A stretch of DNA of 53,303 nt from a virus, in IMG/VR virus record IMGVR_UViG_3300030104_000911, positions 1 to 53,303 of that record, one strand, 5' to 3'. The stretch's first letter is position 1. Each line of letters starts with the position of its first letter. This document shows, piece by piece, positions 16,767-27,000 of the stretch. A program made the position numbers and the translations under genes. The notes under the pieces were generated by a model that saw only the letters and a program-made list of their open reading frames with translations, was not told the DNA's origin and ran no database searches.

Positions 16767-17200
16767 TGGGTATCCCAATGGAACTTTTTTCTATGCTCGC
16801 ATCTACGGTGCTTGGTGGAATTATGTCCATTATGGCTCAGAAAGGACAAGCTGAACAAGAAAAACAAAAGATGTTAATGCAACGAGCAGGGTTTGCAGCT
16901 AAACAAACTGATAAAGCTAGACAAATCGCTGACCCACACACGAAGCACACGAGGCGTTGGATTGCCCTCATGTGCGTATTTAGTATTATTGTAGTGCCAA
17001 TAGTGGCTCCAATCTTTACAGATGTAAACATTGCGTATCAAATAATGACAGAAGCATCAAGTGGTTGGTGGATATTTGGAGAGACTTATGAGACATCATA
17101 CTTTGAAGAAGGCAATACAATTTACATAACTAACTTACAATCTCATACAATTTTCTCAATTATCGGATTATATTTTGGAGGGTCGCTTACAAGAAAATAA
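16763..17200 (+). CDS. Multi-pass membrane protein, 3TM holin-like
   Basis: A 145-residue protein with three probable membrane segments. These are residues about 6-25 (LFSMLASTVLGGIMSIMA), about 65-85 (WIALMCVFSIIVVPIVAPIF) and about 127-141 (IFSIIGLYFGGS), separated by a basic helix with HTKHTRRW before the second segment. This layout resembles the three-TM holins of gene transfer agents and marine phages (Holin_3TM type). The ATG overlaps the previous stop. With the neighbouring anchored coiled-coil gene and the lipoprotein it makes a plausible lysis group. No endolysin lies next to it. Confidence 0.58.
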   Translation: MMGIPMELFSMLASTVLGGIMSIMAQKGQAEQEKQKMLMQRAGFAAKQTDKARQIADPHTKHTRRWIALMCVFSIIVVPIVAPIFTDVNIAYQIMTEASSGWWIFGETYETSYFEEGNTIYITNLQSHTIFSIIGLYFGGSLTRK

Positions 17201-17201
17201 T

Positions 17202-19583
17202 ATGGCTGCAATTAAGTTACAAAATTTTAGAGGGCAAGCTCCTAAAACATCTTCTGAGTTATTACCAAATGGTTTTGCACAAGATGCTCTTAATTTAAAA
17301 TTATCGTCAGGAGATTTAGTTCCTTATAGAACTCCAGTAGTTGTAGATAATACAGAGCGAACAGTAAATGTAAGTACAATATATGCTCTAAAAGACCCTG
17401 ATACAAATGCTTTAGTGTGGCTAAGTTTTACTAGTGATGTTGATATAGTGACAGCATCTGATTCATCTGATGATGAGCAACGATTTTATTATACAGGTGA
17501 CACAGAACCTAGAGTTTCTAATTATGAATTAGCAACTACTGGTTCAGAACCATACCCATCAACAACTGGGTACTATGATTTAGGTTTAGATATACCAACG
17601 ACTACTTTAACAGCTACAGCAACATCTTTTTCTGTGGTATCTGCTACACATTATGAACGTGATTCTGGTAACACAGCTACGTTTTATGGGTCTGGAAATC
17701 ATAATTTGCGTACAGGTAATGTAGTAAGTATTCGTGATTTTGGAACTTCGGATGAAGCTAAATCTTTTAATGCTACTAATGTTGAAATAACAGTAATAAA
17801 TGCAACAGATTTTCAATACTTTAACCCAGGAAGTCAAGTATCTAAAACAGCTAATACTACTGGTAGAGCTGATATGGCGGGTGTTACACAAGTTAGAACT
17901 TATATTTATACATGGATTACACCATGGGGTGAAGAGTCAATACCTTCTGCAGTATCTAATGAAGTTTATATAAAAGAAGGACAAACAGTTACTGTATCAA
18001 ATTTACCTACTGCAAAACCATCTGGGGATAATTTTGTAAGAGGTGTAAAGTTGTATCGCAGTGTTACATCAGCTGCTGCTACAGATTATTTTTTACTTGA
18101 TACTTTATGGTTTCCAACTTCTACAGTAAGTTTTTCTAGAACTAGCAACGTAGCTACTGTAGTGCTTGCTCACCCACATAATATGATTGTAGGGAATAGG
18201 TTTAAAATAAAAAGTTCTACTATAGATAGCGGAGGTTTTAATGTTACAGACGGGATAGTAGTAAGTGTAATTAACAAAACTAGTTTTACATATTCAGATT
18301 CTGGTAGCGATGTTAGTACCACAGGAGATACAAATGGTGTTTTATGTCACGACGTTGCTGAATCTTTAGACGATACGGCTAGATATTGGGGTGATAGCAA
18401 CCATAATTTTACTGACGATTTTGCAGTTTCAGGGTTGACTACTGTTGTAGCTTCTGAAAATTATGACAAACCAAATAGTAATATGATAGGACTAACTAAT
18501 TACCATAGAAATATGCTTGTAGGTTTCTTTGACAACCAGTTGTGTATATCGTTTCCTGATAAACCACATGCATGGCCTGAAAAATTTAGGCAAACATTAG
18601 ACTCTGATATTGTAGGTATTGCTGTTAGCGGTGGATATATACTAGCATTAACAGAATCGTTTCCTTATATTATATCGGGCAATAGCCCAGAGTCTATGTC
18701 AGTAGTTCGTATTGATGCTAATTACCCTTGCCTATCTAAACAATCTATAGTTAATGTCGGATTGCAAGGTGTAATGTGGGCTACTCATGGTGGGTTAGCA
18801 TCATGGCGAAGCGGAAGCGGATTAAATATTATGACTGCGGCATTACATGACTGGGATACATGGGGAGACTATGTAGACCCGTCTACTATAGTAGGTCATT
18901 ATTACAACGATAAATATTTCGGTTCTCACGATACAGGGTCATTTACTTTTCAGTTAGACAATGACCAAGGTGGAACTTTTGTAAAGATTAACTATAAATT
19001 TACTGCAGCATATACTGATTCTATTACAGGTATTATGTATTATACTTCAGATACTTCAGGAGATATTTTAGAATGGGATAATAAGACTCAAGTATTATCT
19101 CCTATGGAATGGAAATCAAAAACTTTAACTACTGAAAATTATATAAATATGGGTGCTGCTAGAGTTATAGCTGATTATGCTGTAACTGACGCAGAAACTT
19201 TAATTAATACTAATTACAATAACTCTGTAGCTGTGTCTAATGCTGCTATATGGTCTGAGTCTCAACAATTAGGCACTGTAAATGGGCCCACTGATTATAC
19301 ATCTAGTAGTATACGACAGGAAAATATAGGAACATTAAATGCTTACCCTATAAATGGAGATGGGCAAACTCAAAATTTAGTAGAAGTATCAGGAACTTTA
19401 CCTGTTACATTTAAATTTTTTGCTGACAAGTCTCTTATATTTCAAGGAACTGTAACATCTAATGATATATTTAGGCTACCTTCTGGATATAGGTCAGACA
19501 CGTTTGAAGTGGCTGTGTCAGGTTCAGCTAGGGTTAGAGCCATACATCTTGGGGAAACTCCAATAGGATTGAAAAGTGTATGA
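17202..19583 (+). CDS. Tail nozzle protein (T7 gp12-like)
   Basis: A 793-residue protein. I chose ATG 17202 (MAAIKLQNFRGQAPK) rather than the in-frame TTG at 17175, because the longer form would overlap the membrane gene and lacks an extra conserved motif. The N-terminus (NFRG, LPNGFAQDALNLKL, G-LVPYRTP), the segment TYIYTWITPWGEESIPS (near residue 235) and the later VKLYRS and ATHGGLASW motifs are typical of tail nozzle (tubular protein B) proteins of podoviruses, a beta-propeller-like ring at the tail tip. The ribosome site is weak (GGAGGG about 20 bases upstream), suggesting coupling to the previous gene. Confidence 0.75.
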   Translation: MAAIKLQNFRGQAPKTSSELLPNGFAQDALNLKLSSGDLVPYRTPVVVDNTERTVNVSTIYALKDPDTNALVWLSFTSDVDIVTASDSSDDEQRFYYTGDTEPRVSNYELATTGSEPYPSTTGYYDLGLDIPTTTLTATATSFSVVSATHYERDSGNTATFYGSGNHNLRTGNVVSIRDFGTSDEAKSFNATNVEITVINATDFQYFNPGSQVSKTANTTGRADMAGVTQVRTYIYTWITPWGEESIPSAVSNEVYIKEGQTVTVSNLPTAKPSGDNFVRGVKLYRSVTSAAATDYFLLDTLWFPTSTVSFSRTSNVATVVLAHPHNMIVGNRFKIKSSTIDSGGFNVTDGIVVSVINKTSFTYSDSGSDVSTTGDTNGVLCHDVAESLDDTARYWGDSNHNFTDDFAVSGLTTVVASENYDKPNSNMIGLTNYHRNMLVGFFDNQLCISFPDKPHAWPEKFRQTLDSDIVGIAVSGGYILALTESFPYIISGNSPESMSVVRIDANYPCLSKQSIVNVGLQGVMWATHGGLASWRSGSGLNIMTAALHDWDTWGDYVDPSTIVGHYYNDKYFGSHDTGSFTFQLDNDQGGTFVKINYKFTAAYTDSITGIMYYTSDTSGDILEWDNKTQVLSPMEWKSKTLTTENYINMGAARVIADYAVTDAETLINTNYNNSVAVSNAAIWSESQQLGTVNGPTDYTSSSIRQENIGTLNAYPINGDGQTQNLVEVSGTLPVTFKFFADKSLIFQGTVTSNDIFRLPSGYRSDTFEVAVSGSARVRAIHLGETPIGLKSV

Positions 19584-19939
19584 CCAATAGATTTGTATCT
19601 GTACCAGCTGTACCCACTAATACTGATTTAAATCAGCAAATAACTGTATTAATAGAAAACATAAAAGAAAACGTTGAACTACTTACAGGACTCAGAGATG
19701 AGGTAGATAGAATAAGTAAAGCAGTTACACAAGGACAAGTAACAGTTTTAAATATGAGCACTCAAAATATGCAACAAGTGTCTGCTAAAGGTGCAGGATT
19801 TACAATTAGTGGACAAGATATTCCAAGTCTTGAAGACTACAATAAATTGAGACAAGATGTGCAAACACTAGCAGAAGATGTTAAAGTTACGAGAGCAGTG
19901 TTAAATACTTTAATAACGCAACTAAAGGGGATAACGTAA
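19580..19939 (+). CDS. Small coiled-coil protein after nozzle
   Basis: A 119-residue protein with two helical stretches of heptad character (about 12-50 and 85-119) and a Met/Gln/Ser-rich middle (TVLNMSTQNMQQVSAKG). It overlaps the nozzle gene by four bases and the next gene by one. It may be a small oligomerising virion component. Fibre-trimerisation helices and internal core linkers look similar, so the role cannot be fixed. Confidence 0.7.
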   Translation: MTNRFVSVPAVPTNTDLNQQITVLIENIKENVELLTGLRDEVDRISKAVTQGQVTVLNMSTQNMQQVSAKGAGFTISGQDIPSLEDYNKLRQDVQTLAEDVKVTRAVLNTLITQLKGIT

Positions 19940-20769
19940 TGACTGAAAAAGTAAATGTAAAGTTAGGTGCAGTAGGTATGGCAGATGAGCCATCATTAGA
20001 TATACCACCTCAAATATTAGCTTTATTAAATATGGGGCCTTCTTCTGTTAACCCAATACCTGGTGAAGTCCAGTCGTATCAAGAGGGGGGCATGGTACAA
20101 CCCGCAGGTGTTCAAGCTGCAGGTATGCCAACAGGACAGCCCATGAATAGCCAAATGATAGAAATGGCAATTAACCAATCGGCTGCACAAAATCCTGAAT
20201 TAGTTGCAAGAGTTAGAGCAGGCATAGAAGCAGGTTTACAATCAGGTGAGATAAATATGGAAGACCTTAATATGGCTATAGAACTTGCTAAAACAGTTGC
20301 TCAAAATCCTGCTATGTATCCACAAGTTAGACAGTTTGTTATACAAAAAGGATTAGCTACAGCGGAAGAACTACCCCCTGAATATGATGAAGCTATAGTA
20401 ATAGCTTTACTTATAGCAGCTAAAGCAATGGCTACTGACGTAGAATTTACAGACCGTCCACCTTTACAGCCAGGGCAACCAGCTCCTATACAAGATATGA
20501 GAGACGGTGGGGAGCTAAAAAAAATACCTGAAGGTAATTCTGGATTGTCTAAGCTACCAGAAGATGTAAGGAATAGAATGGGGTATATGCAAGATGGCGG
20601 TGTACTAAAAGGGCCATCGCATGACCAAGGTGGTATTCCTGTTAAAGTAGCTGGAGTTAACGCAGCAGAAATGGAAGGTGGTGAATACGTTATACCTAAA
20701 CATGTTGTTAAAGCTAAGGGTACAGAATTTTTTGATAGAATGTTAGCTAGTTACGAGGATAAAACATAA
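19939..20769 (+). CDS. Virion-associated protein with GGEYVIP motif
   Basis: A 276-residue protein. The N-terminus is Pro/Gln-rich, and residues about 70-150 are amphipathic helices. The C-terminus carries LKGPSHDQGGIPVKVAG followed by EMEGGEYVIPKHVVKAKG (about 220-258). This pairing of GPSH-GGI and GGEYVIP recurs near the end of many phage virion proteins and was the reason for the call. It sits between the nozzle and the internal virion proteins, so it probably belongs to the tail or internal core. One-base overlaps with both neighbours indicate strict co-translation. Confidence 0.65.
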   Translation: MTEKVNVKLGAVGMADEPSLDIPPQILALLNMGPSSVNPIPGEVQSYQEGGMVQPAGVQAAGMPTGQPMNSQMIEMAINQSAAQNPELVARVRAGIEAGLQSGEINMEDLNMAIELAKTVAQNPAMYPQVRQFVIQKGLATAEELPPEYDEAIVIALLIAAKAMATDVEFTDRPPLQPGQPAPIQDMRDGGELKKIPEGNSGLSKLPEDVRNRMGYMQDGGVLKGPSHDQGGIPVKVAGVNAAEMEGGEYVIPKHVVKAKGTEFFDRMLASYEDKT

Positions 20770-21236
20770 TGTTAGAAGCAATAAACAGCACAAATAAAAA
20801 ATCTAATTATCAACCACAACTATTATCTACAAAAGAATTAGTAGATAAATACTGGGCTCAATGTATTCCATTACTAGAAAAGTGTGTTAACAAGCAAATG
20901 CATGGAGAGATGGAAATAGACGATATTTATACTCGTGCTTTAAAAGGAGAAATGTATATTATTGTAGTTAAAAATGATATACCAGAAGTACCTGATGTAA
21001 AGTTAGTACTAGTATTAGAACTTCATTACTACCCAAGATTTACAGCTATGAATGTAGTAGCTTTAGGAGGCATTGATTTAAAAGCTATGATAGATGAGTT
21101 TTGGCCATATGTTTGCGGATGGGCAAAAATATGCGGAGTTAAAAAAATAGAATGTTCCGTGCCTTTAGCTATGGAAAGAATTTTAAAAAATGTTGGGTTT
21201 AAACAAAATTATATTCAGATGAGGCAAGAATTATGA
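20769..21236 (+). CDS. GNAT-fold-like protein (T7 gp13-like position)
   Basis: A 155-residue alpha/beta protein. Strands VKLVLVLELHYY and MNVVALGG, the helix EFWPYVCGWAKICGVKKIECSV and the end ILKNVGFKQNYIQMRQEL follow the order of a GNAT acetyltransferase, although no clear acetyl-CoA loop (Q/R-x-x-G-x-G/A) is present. In T7 the internal protein gp13 has a degenerate GNAT fold and is encoded next to the core proteins, and this gene occupies the same place. It is therefore likely a structural descendant, not an active enzyme. Confidence 0.6.
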   Translation: MLEAINSTNKKSNYQPQLLSTKELVDKYWAQCIPLLEKCVNKQMHGEMEIDDIYTRALKGEMYIIVVKNDIPEVPDVKLVLVLELHYYPRFTAMNVVALGGIDLKAMIDEFWPYVCGWAKICGVKKIECSVPLAMERILKNVGFKQNYIQMRQEL

Positions 21237-22498
21237 GTACTATAGCTATAAACCCATTAATTGTACAAGTTAAACAAAACGATTTAGAAACTATATCACC
21301 AATAAATCCTACAGTGCACAAAGGTGGGATAGGAAAATTAGTAGGTGTAGTAGCAGCAGTAGCAATACCACTTGCTGCCCCAGCTATTGCGTCTTCTATT
21401 GCAGCTTCGGGTGTCCTTGGAGCATCTATTAGTACAGCAATGACGACTGGCATAGGTGGCGTTATTTCTTCTGCGATTGCAGGTGCAGCTTTAGGTGCTG
21501 TATCAGCAGCAGTAACAGGACAACCCATAGGAGCAGGAGCTTTAGTAGGTGCAATCGGCGGTGGAATCGGTGGATTTACACAAGGCGTGTCAGCAGGCGG
21601 AGCAGAGCAAGTTGCAAGCGGAGCAGGCGGCGGAGCAACTGCAACAGGTGGAGGCCCACAAACATATACAGGTGGATTTGGCGAATCAACTGCTGGAATA
21701 GGCTTAGAACAAGGAGCTCAGTTAGCAGAACAAACAGCAGAGTTTGGGAGTGCTGTTGTAAAAACACCAACTACACTAATGGAAACACTAAAACAAACAA
21801 GTGAAACAGTGCTTAGTAAACTGAAGTCTCCTGAAAATCTTGCTAATCTTACTATGCAAGCAGCAGGCAGTTTAGTTGGTGAGGCTTTGGTTCCTGAAGG
21901 AACATTAGCTCAATTATCACCAGAAGAGCAAGCATTAATTGAAGAACGTAAAGCAGAACTAGTAGCTTTAAGAGATAGAGATTTAGCAGCTTATAACCAA
22001 GCTATTGAAATATCAAAACAATATATGGTTCAAGCAGGACAAGTTGACCCTACATATTTTGCTCAACAAGAAGCGAATAAGGCTAAAATAGTTGGTGCTC
22101 AAACTGCAAGAAGAATAGAAGAAGAGGCAGCTCTTGCCGATAAAAATTTTACTCAAGGAGATAAAGCTAGATTAGGTTTAGATACTGCTAGAGTAGCAGC
22201 GTCTAAATTTGATGAAGGGTTTATGACAGGAACAAATCTTAGAACTAATCTTGTAGATGCTGCTAATAGAACAATGCCTACTGCTAGTCAAACAGTTAAC
22301 TATTCTGCAGGTCTAAAAGACTTGCAAGATGTATATGCTGGACAAAGAAAAACAGCTGATGATGAGAGAAAAAATATTCAAAAGATGTTCGCTGGTTTAA
22401 ATCTTACTTCAGGTCAAACTGAAAAAGAAAAAGATGAAGCATTAAGAATATATGGTCAGGGATATCAAGACGCATTAAATAGGACTAGCGAGGTATAA
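21233..22498 (+). CDS. Internal virion / DNA-ejection protein with glycine zippers
   Basis: A 421-residue protein. Residues about 28-140 are hydrophobic and contain repeated Ala/Gly zippers (IGKLVGVVAAVAIPLAAPAI, GIGGVISSAIAGAALGA, GAIGGGIGGF), such as proteins use to line channels through membranes. The rest (about 150-421) is helical and Gln/Glu-rich. Internal virion proteins that form the ejection channel in podoviruses have this plan. It overlaps the GNAT-like gene by four bases and is followed by two more internal-type proteins. Confidence 0.65.
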   Translation: MSTIAINPLIVQVKQNDLETISPINPTVHKGGIGKLVGVVAAVAIPLAAPAIASSIAASGVLGASISTAMTTGIGGVISSAIAGAALGAVSAAVTGQPIGAGALVGAIGGGIGGFTQGVSAGGAEQVASGAGGGATATGGGPQTYTGGFGESTAGIGLEQGAQLAEQTAEFGSAVVKTPTTLMETLKQTSETVLSKLKSPENLANLTMQAAGSLVGEALVPEGTLAQLSPEEQALIEERKAELVALRDRDLAAYNQAIEISKQYMVQAGQVDPTYFAQQEANKAKIVGAQTARRIEEEAALADKNFTQGDKARLGLDTARVAASKFDEGFMTGTNLRTNLVDAANRTMPTASQTVNYSAGLKDLQDVYAGQRKTADDERKNIQKMFAGLNLTSGQTEKEKDEALRIYGQGYQDALNRTSEV

Positions 22499-22501
22499 AC
22501 A

Positions 22502-24067
22502 ATGGCAGTACTAGACCCACAAGAATATATGCAAGCTGTAAGAGATGCTAATGAGCTTAGAAATATACAACGTACTAATCAAGACAGACAAAACTTTCAA
22601 CAGTTTACTCCTAATATAGCAACAGATTCTATAGGTTTAAAATTACCTGACCAGCCTGATACACTTAATATAAAGCAACAAGCAGAAGAAGATAGAATAG
22701 CTAAAGAACAAGAAGATTATAATGCAATGATAAGCAAAAGAGGAGGTATAGACCCAACGTTAAATCCTGGGGCAAGCGATATAGTTAAAGACCAAGCAGA
22801 AATACAAAAAGCCTTTGAAGGCACAGCATATAGAACATTTACTCTTAGAGAAGTTTTAAAAAGTGGTGAAGGACTTGCAAGCTTTGTTAAACTACCTAGT
22901 GGATTGTATAAAAGAAAAAGACCTAGAATTTTTGGTAATGCTGAAGATAATAAAAGATATTATGATGCTATAGAAAAAAATAGAATTCCCGCTGCAAAAG
23001 TTGCTGCTGCTACTAGACCAGAAGGTACTGGTGGTGGTTTAGAAAATGTTGGGGTATTTACTGGGTCACGAGCTGACGCTACGCAAGTATTTCGAGATGA
23101 GCTAGCTTTAATTGAAGAAATGCCTAACAGCCCAGAAAAAATAGCTAGGCTAGAAGACCTTAAAACTAGAATAAAAGATTCTGGAGTTGTAAAATTAAGT
23201 GAAGATGAAGCTAAACGAAAAGGAATTACTCAAGTTAGGAGTAATATATTAACAGATATAGAGAGAATAAAAAAAGATTCAGAACCAGAAAAAATAACAT
23301 TATCTTTTCAAAACGTAGAACTTGCTGAAGCTAACGATGCTGTAAGATTAGCTATACAAAAAAGAAACGAAATTGCAAGACTAGCTAATATAGCTAGGGT
23401 TAAAGGTAATGAAGAAGAATTTAATAACTATAGAAACCAGCTATCTGGATTAGACATTGGTATAGCTAGAGCACAAGGTATGCAAGGTTTAAACGATATA
23501 ACACAAGGTGATACTAGAAGATTAACTGCTGCTTTAAGATTTGCTACAGGACTTAATATACAAATTACACCAAGAGATGACGGTTCTTTTACTGTTGTAG
23601 GTTTAAGCGACCAACCAGAAATAAAAAGTGTTTCTGAACTAATATCTCAAAGTCGACAAATATTTGACAGAGAGTACAAAGCAAAATTAGAAAATCTACA
23701 AATAGAATTATTTAAAGAGAATTATAAATTTGAATTAGAAACTAAAAGAGATTTATATAAAACAGACGCAGAGTTTAGAAAAGACATGGCTTTAAAACAA
23801 AAAGATATGGAAATAGCAGCAGCAAAAAAAGGATGGACATTTACTAAAGATGTAGATGATGGTCAAGGTGGTTTTATGACTATAGCAGAAAAAGATGGAT
23901 TATTATTTAGAGTTAGAAGTTCAATCCAAGAAGACCAAAAAGGCAAAGAGATTTTATATTTTAACTTAGAACCTATCGGTGGTTTTGGTTCTGCACTATA
24001 TTCTACTCAAGAGTATATGAATCAAATTGATAACTCTAGTAAACCAAATGTAGGCGTACAACAATAG
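22502..24067 (+). CDS. Large helical internal virion protein
   Basis: A 521-residue, highly charged, mostly helical protein with coiled-coil stretches (about 255-330 and 385-440). It has no membrane segment and no catalytic motif that I can see. It starts four bases after the glycine-zipper protein and ends ten bases before the giant protein. In podoviruses two or three internal core proteins are encoded together in this order, so a core or ejection role is likely. Function inferred from place only. Confidence 0.62.
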   Translation: MAVLDPQEYMQAVRDANELRNIQRTNQDRQNFQQFTPNIATDSIGLKLPDQPDTLNIKQQAEEDRIAKEQEDYNAMISKRGGIDPTLNPGASDIVKDQAEIQKAFEGTAYRTFTLREVLKSGEGLASFVKLPSGLYKRKRPRIFGNAEDNKRYYDAIEKNRIPAAKVAAATRPEGTGGGLENVGVFTGSRADATQVFRDELALIEEMPNSPEKIARLEDLKTRIKDSGVVKLSEDEAKRKGITQVRSNILTDIERIKKDSEPEKITLSFQNVELAEANDAVRLAIQKRNEIARLANIARVKGNEEEFNNYRNQLSGLDIGIARAQGMQGLNDITQGDTRRLTAALRFATGLNIQITPRDDGSFTVVGLSDQPEIKSVSELISQSRQIFDREYKAKLENLQIELFKENYKFELETKRDLYKTDAEFRKDMALKQKDMEIAAAKKGWTFTKDVDDGQGGFMTIAEKDGLLFRVRSSIQEDQKGKEILYFNLEPIGGFGSALYSTQEYMNQIDNSSKPNVGVQQ

Positions 24068-24076
24068 GAGTTACAC

Positions 24077-27000
24077 ATGGTATTAAAAGTAGGCTTAGAT
24101 TTACCTTCTAATAATACTATTGCTAGAAATTTACCCAGCACTGAAAGTATTGCTAAAGGTATAGAAAGTACACCTTCTCTTAGCGAGTTACAATTAAATA
24201 ATCAAGCATTACTTGCTAATATACAACCAACACCAGAAACGCCTGATGTGTTAGATTCACCTCAAGTTTTTTATAGCCCAAGCACTAGAAAGATGTTTGT
24301 CAACGGCTTGATGTTTGATGATGACGACGCTAAGACAGCATTACAATCTGTAAATCAAATTAAAGCTACGCCTGTAAAACCTTCTTTAGATGTTGCAACT
24401 GATTGGACAAGAGTTAGTCCCCAAGATTATGGCTCTTACATCAAGGGGATTAAAAACCCACAAGCGGGTAGATTATTTTCTGAAAACATAGATATAGGTG
24501 CTAGTAATTTAAAACAATTATTTGGTAGAGCATCACAAGCTTTTGGAGCAGAAGAATTTGGCCAAAGTCTTGTTGATGAAGCTACTAAAGAACTAGAAAA
24601 GAACGAACCTTTTCAAAGAGAATTTGCTAATATTAAAGGTGGGTATATACGAGACGGTGATGCAGAAGAATCACATGATGCCATAGATTGGTTTGTTGCT
24701 AACTTTGGACAACAAATACCAAACTTATTAGAGTCTGTAGTAGTTGCGTTAGCTGGTGCTGCTATAGGTGGTGTTGCAGGTGGCCCTTTTGGTGCTATAG
24801 GTGGAGCAATAACTTCTCTTGCAAGTAGACAATCTTATAAACAAGCTGTAATAAAAGCAGCTAATAAATACCAGAAAGATAGAAAATCACTTACTGCTGG
24901 TGAAAGAAAATTACTTCGTGAAGTATCAAGTTTAACAGCTGTTGCTAAATTAAAAACTCCTAGAATATTTACTGTTGATAGCAAAGGAGTTGCTAAAAAA
25001 ACTTTTGCTAAACCAGATTTAGATGAGGCAATTAAAAAAGGGTTACCTGATGCTGCTGCTAAAGTAGCTGCAAGGGGCAAACGACAAGCTCAAATTGGTG
25101 GTGCTTTAGGTGCAACAACTTTAAGTAGTTATGTTATAGGTGTTGGAGATATATATGGTGAGCAAAGAGAAACGGGTCAAGACAATAGACTGACTGCTTT
25201 TCTTTCTGCAATACCTTATGCTGCATTTGAAACGTTGCCTGAGTTTGTGTTAGGACTAAGACTATTTGGAGTTAACCCAAATAAAATTAGTAAAACATTA
25301 ATAGATGACGGAATAAAAGGAAAATTAAAAAGAGGAGCAGCAAGAGCAACAAAAGGATTTGGAGTTGGTGCTGCATTAGAAGGTGCTACAGAGGTAGCAC
25401 AAGAAAGTTTAATATTAACTAACACAGGACAATTTAATAGTAGAGACCCACAAATACAAAAAAGATTACTTAATGCGTTTGCAGCAGGAGCTTTTGTTGG
25501 TGGCCCAATCGGTGGTGTAGCTAACTTATTTAATAGACCTAGCTCAGATATATTAAATAAAAATAACCAAAGAACTGAACCTAATGACCCATTAGAATTT
25601 GTAGACCAACAACCAAGCCGAAAGGATAGATTAGATGCAACAAGAGATGAAAGAAATGAATTGTTACGTCAACAAATGAAATTACCAGCTTCTGCATTTA
25701 CACAAACTACTGAAGAAATAAATGTATTAGAAAAAGAATTAAATAAAAAACCAGCAAAAGATTTTCCTGTTGCAGTTTTACCTGAAGGCACACAGTTAGA
25801 TTTACCTGGAATAGAAACTGAAGCTGCTGCACAAACTAATAAAGAAATAAATGCGTTAAAAAAACTAATAAACAAAAACAAAAATAAAGGAGACCAACTA
25901 GAACTTGATGTTGGAGCACCTCCAATAGTAGAAACAACTACTACTGATAATAAGAAAACTAATAAAGAAATAAATGAATTAAAAAAACAATTAGATAAAA
26001 AAGAAAAAGATTTAACAGACCCAGTAGTAGCAGACCCAGTAGTAACAGCTCCTGCTTCAGGTTATGCTGCAGGGCAGACTATTCAATACTATGAAACAGA
26101 TGGCTCAATAAATACAGCAGAAATTAAAGCAGTAAGTGAGACTGGAGCTACTTTAAAAGTTGTAAAAAAAGGTAAGAAAAAAGAAGAATTATTATCAGTA
26201 GAAAATATAGAAGCAAATCCTAAAGATGTTAACTTTATTTTAAGAAGTCCTGGTGCAAATATTCAAGGTAAAAAAGCTAATGAACTTAATTTAGAAGAAA
26301 CAAAAAATGCTTTAACCAAACTTAGAGATATTTATAAAGAAGTTATTAATTCAAAACAAAAAATAACTGGAGACTTACAGCGTGATATAACAGCTTTAAG
26401 AAATAGACTTGAAATATTAAAAGCTGAACAGAAAGCAGAAGTTAATTCTGATGTACTTGAAGAAGCTATAAAAACATTCACTATATTTATGTCTGCTCCT
26501 GGAGTAAATTTAACCACACAAGAACAACAAGATTTAAGAGAAGGAACTATTAAACTTATACAAGAAAATAATTTAGATACTATAAAAAAATTTAATGCTT
26601 TTATTAGGTCAGATAAATTTCCTAGAGCTGATGATATAAGAGAGTTAGATAAAACAAATAAATTTATTAAAGACAACAATGTAGACGTTAATTCTGAACA
26701 GTTTATATCTGAAGCTCAAGAAGTATTTGGAGATATGGGGCCTGTACTTTCTAGGCAATTTGCTGCAGAACAAATTATTCAACAAAGAAACGAACAAGAA
26801 GGAGGTACACAAGATGCCGATACGGAGCAAGAAGCAACTGAAGTGGTTACAGGCAAACAAGCCAGAGGTAGCAGAACAACTACTACAGGAGACAACCAAG
26901 AAACAGCTATTGACACTACCAAACAAGATAAGCTTAAAAAGCCTGTCGGAAAAAAGACAACGGGAAAGAAGAAATTACAAGCTAAGAAAACTGAAGACGC

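Noticed and set aside
17175-17201. Start of the nozzle gene at TTG 17175
   Set aside because: ATG 17202 gives the typical N-terminus of nozzle proteins, and the extra nine residues overlap the previous gene without support.
20769-21236. Active GNAT acetyltransferase
   Set aside because: The acetyl-CoA binding loop motif is not visible; the gene sits in the place of the structural T7 gp13 type protein.
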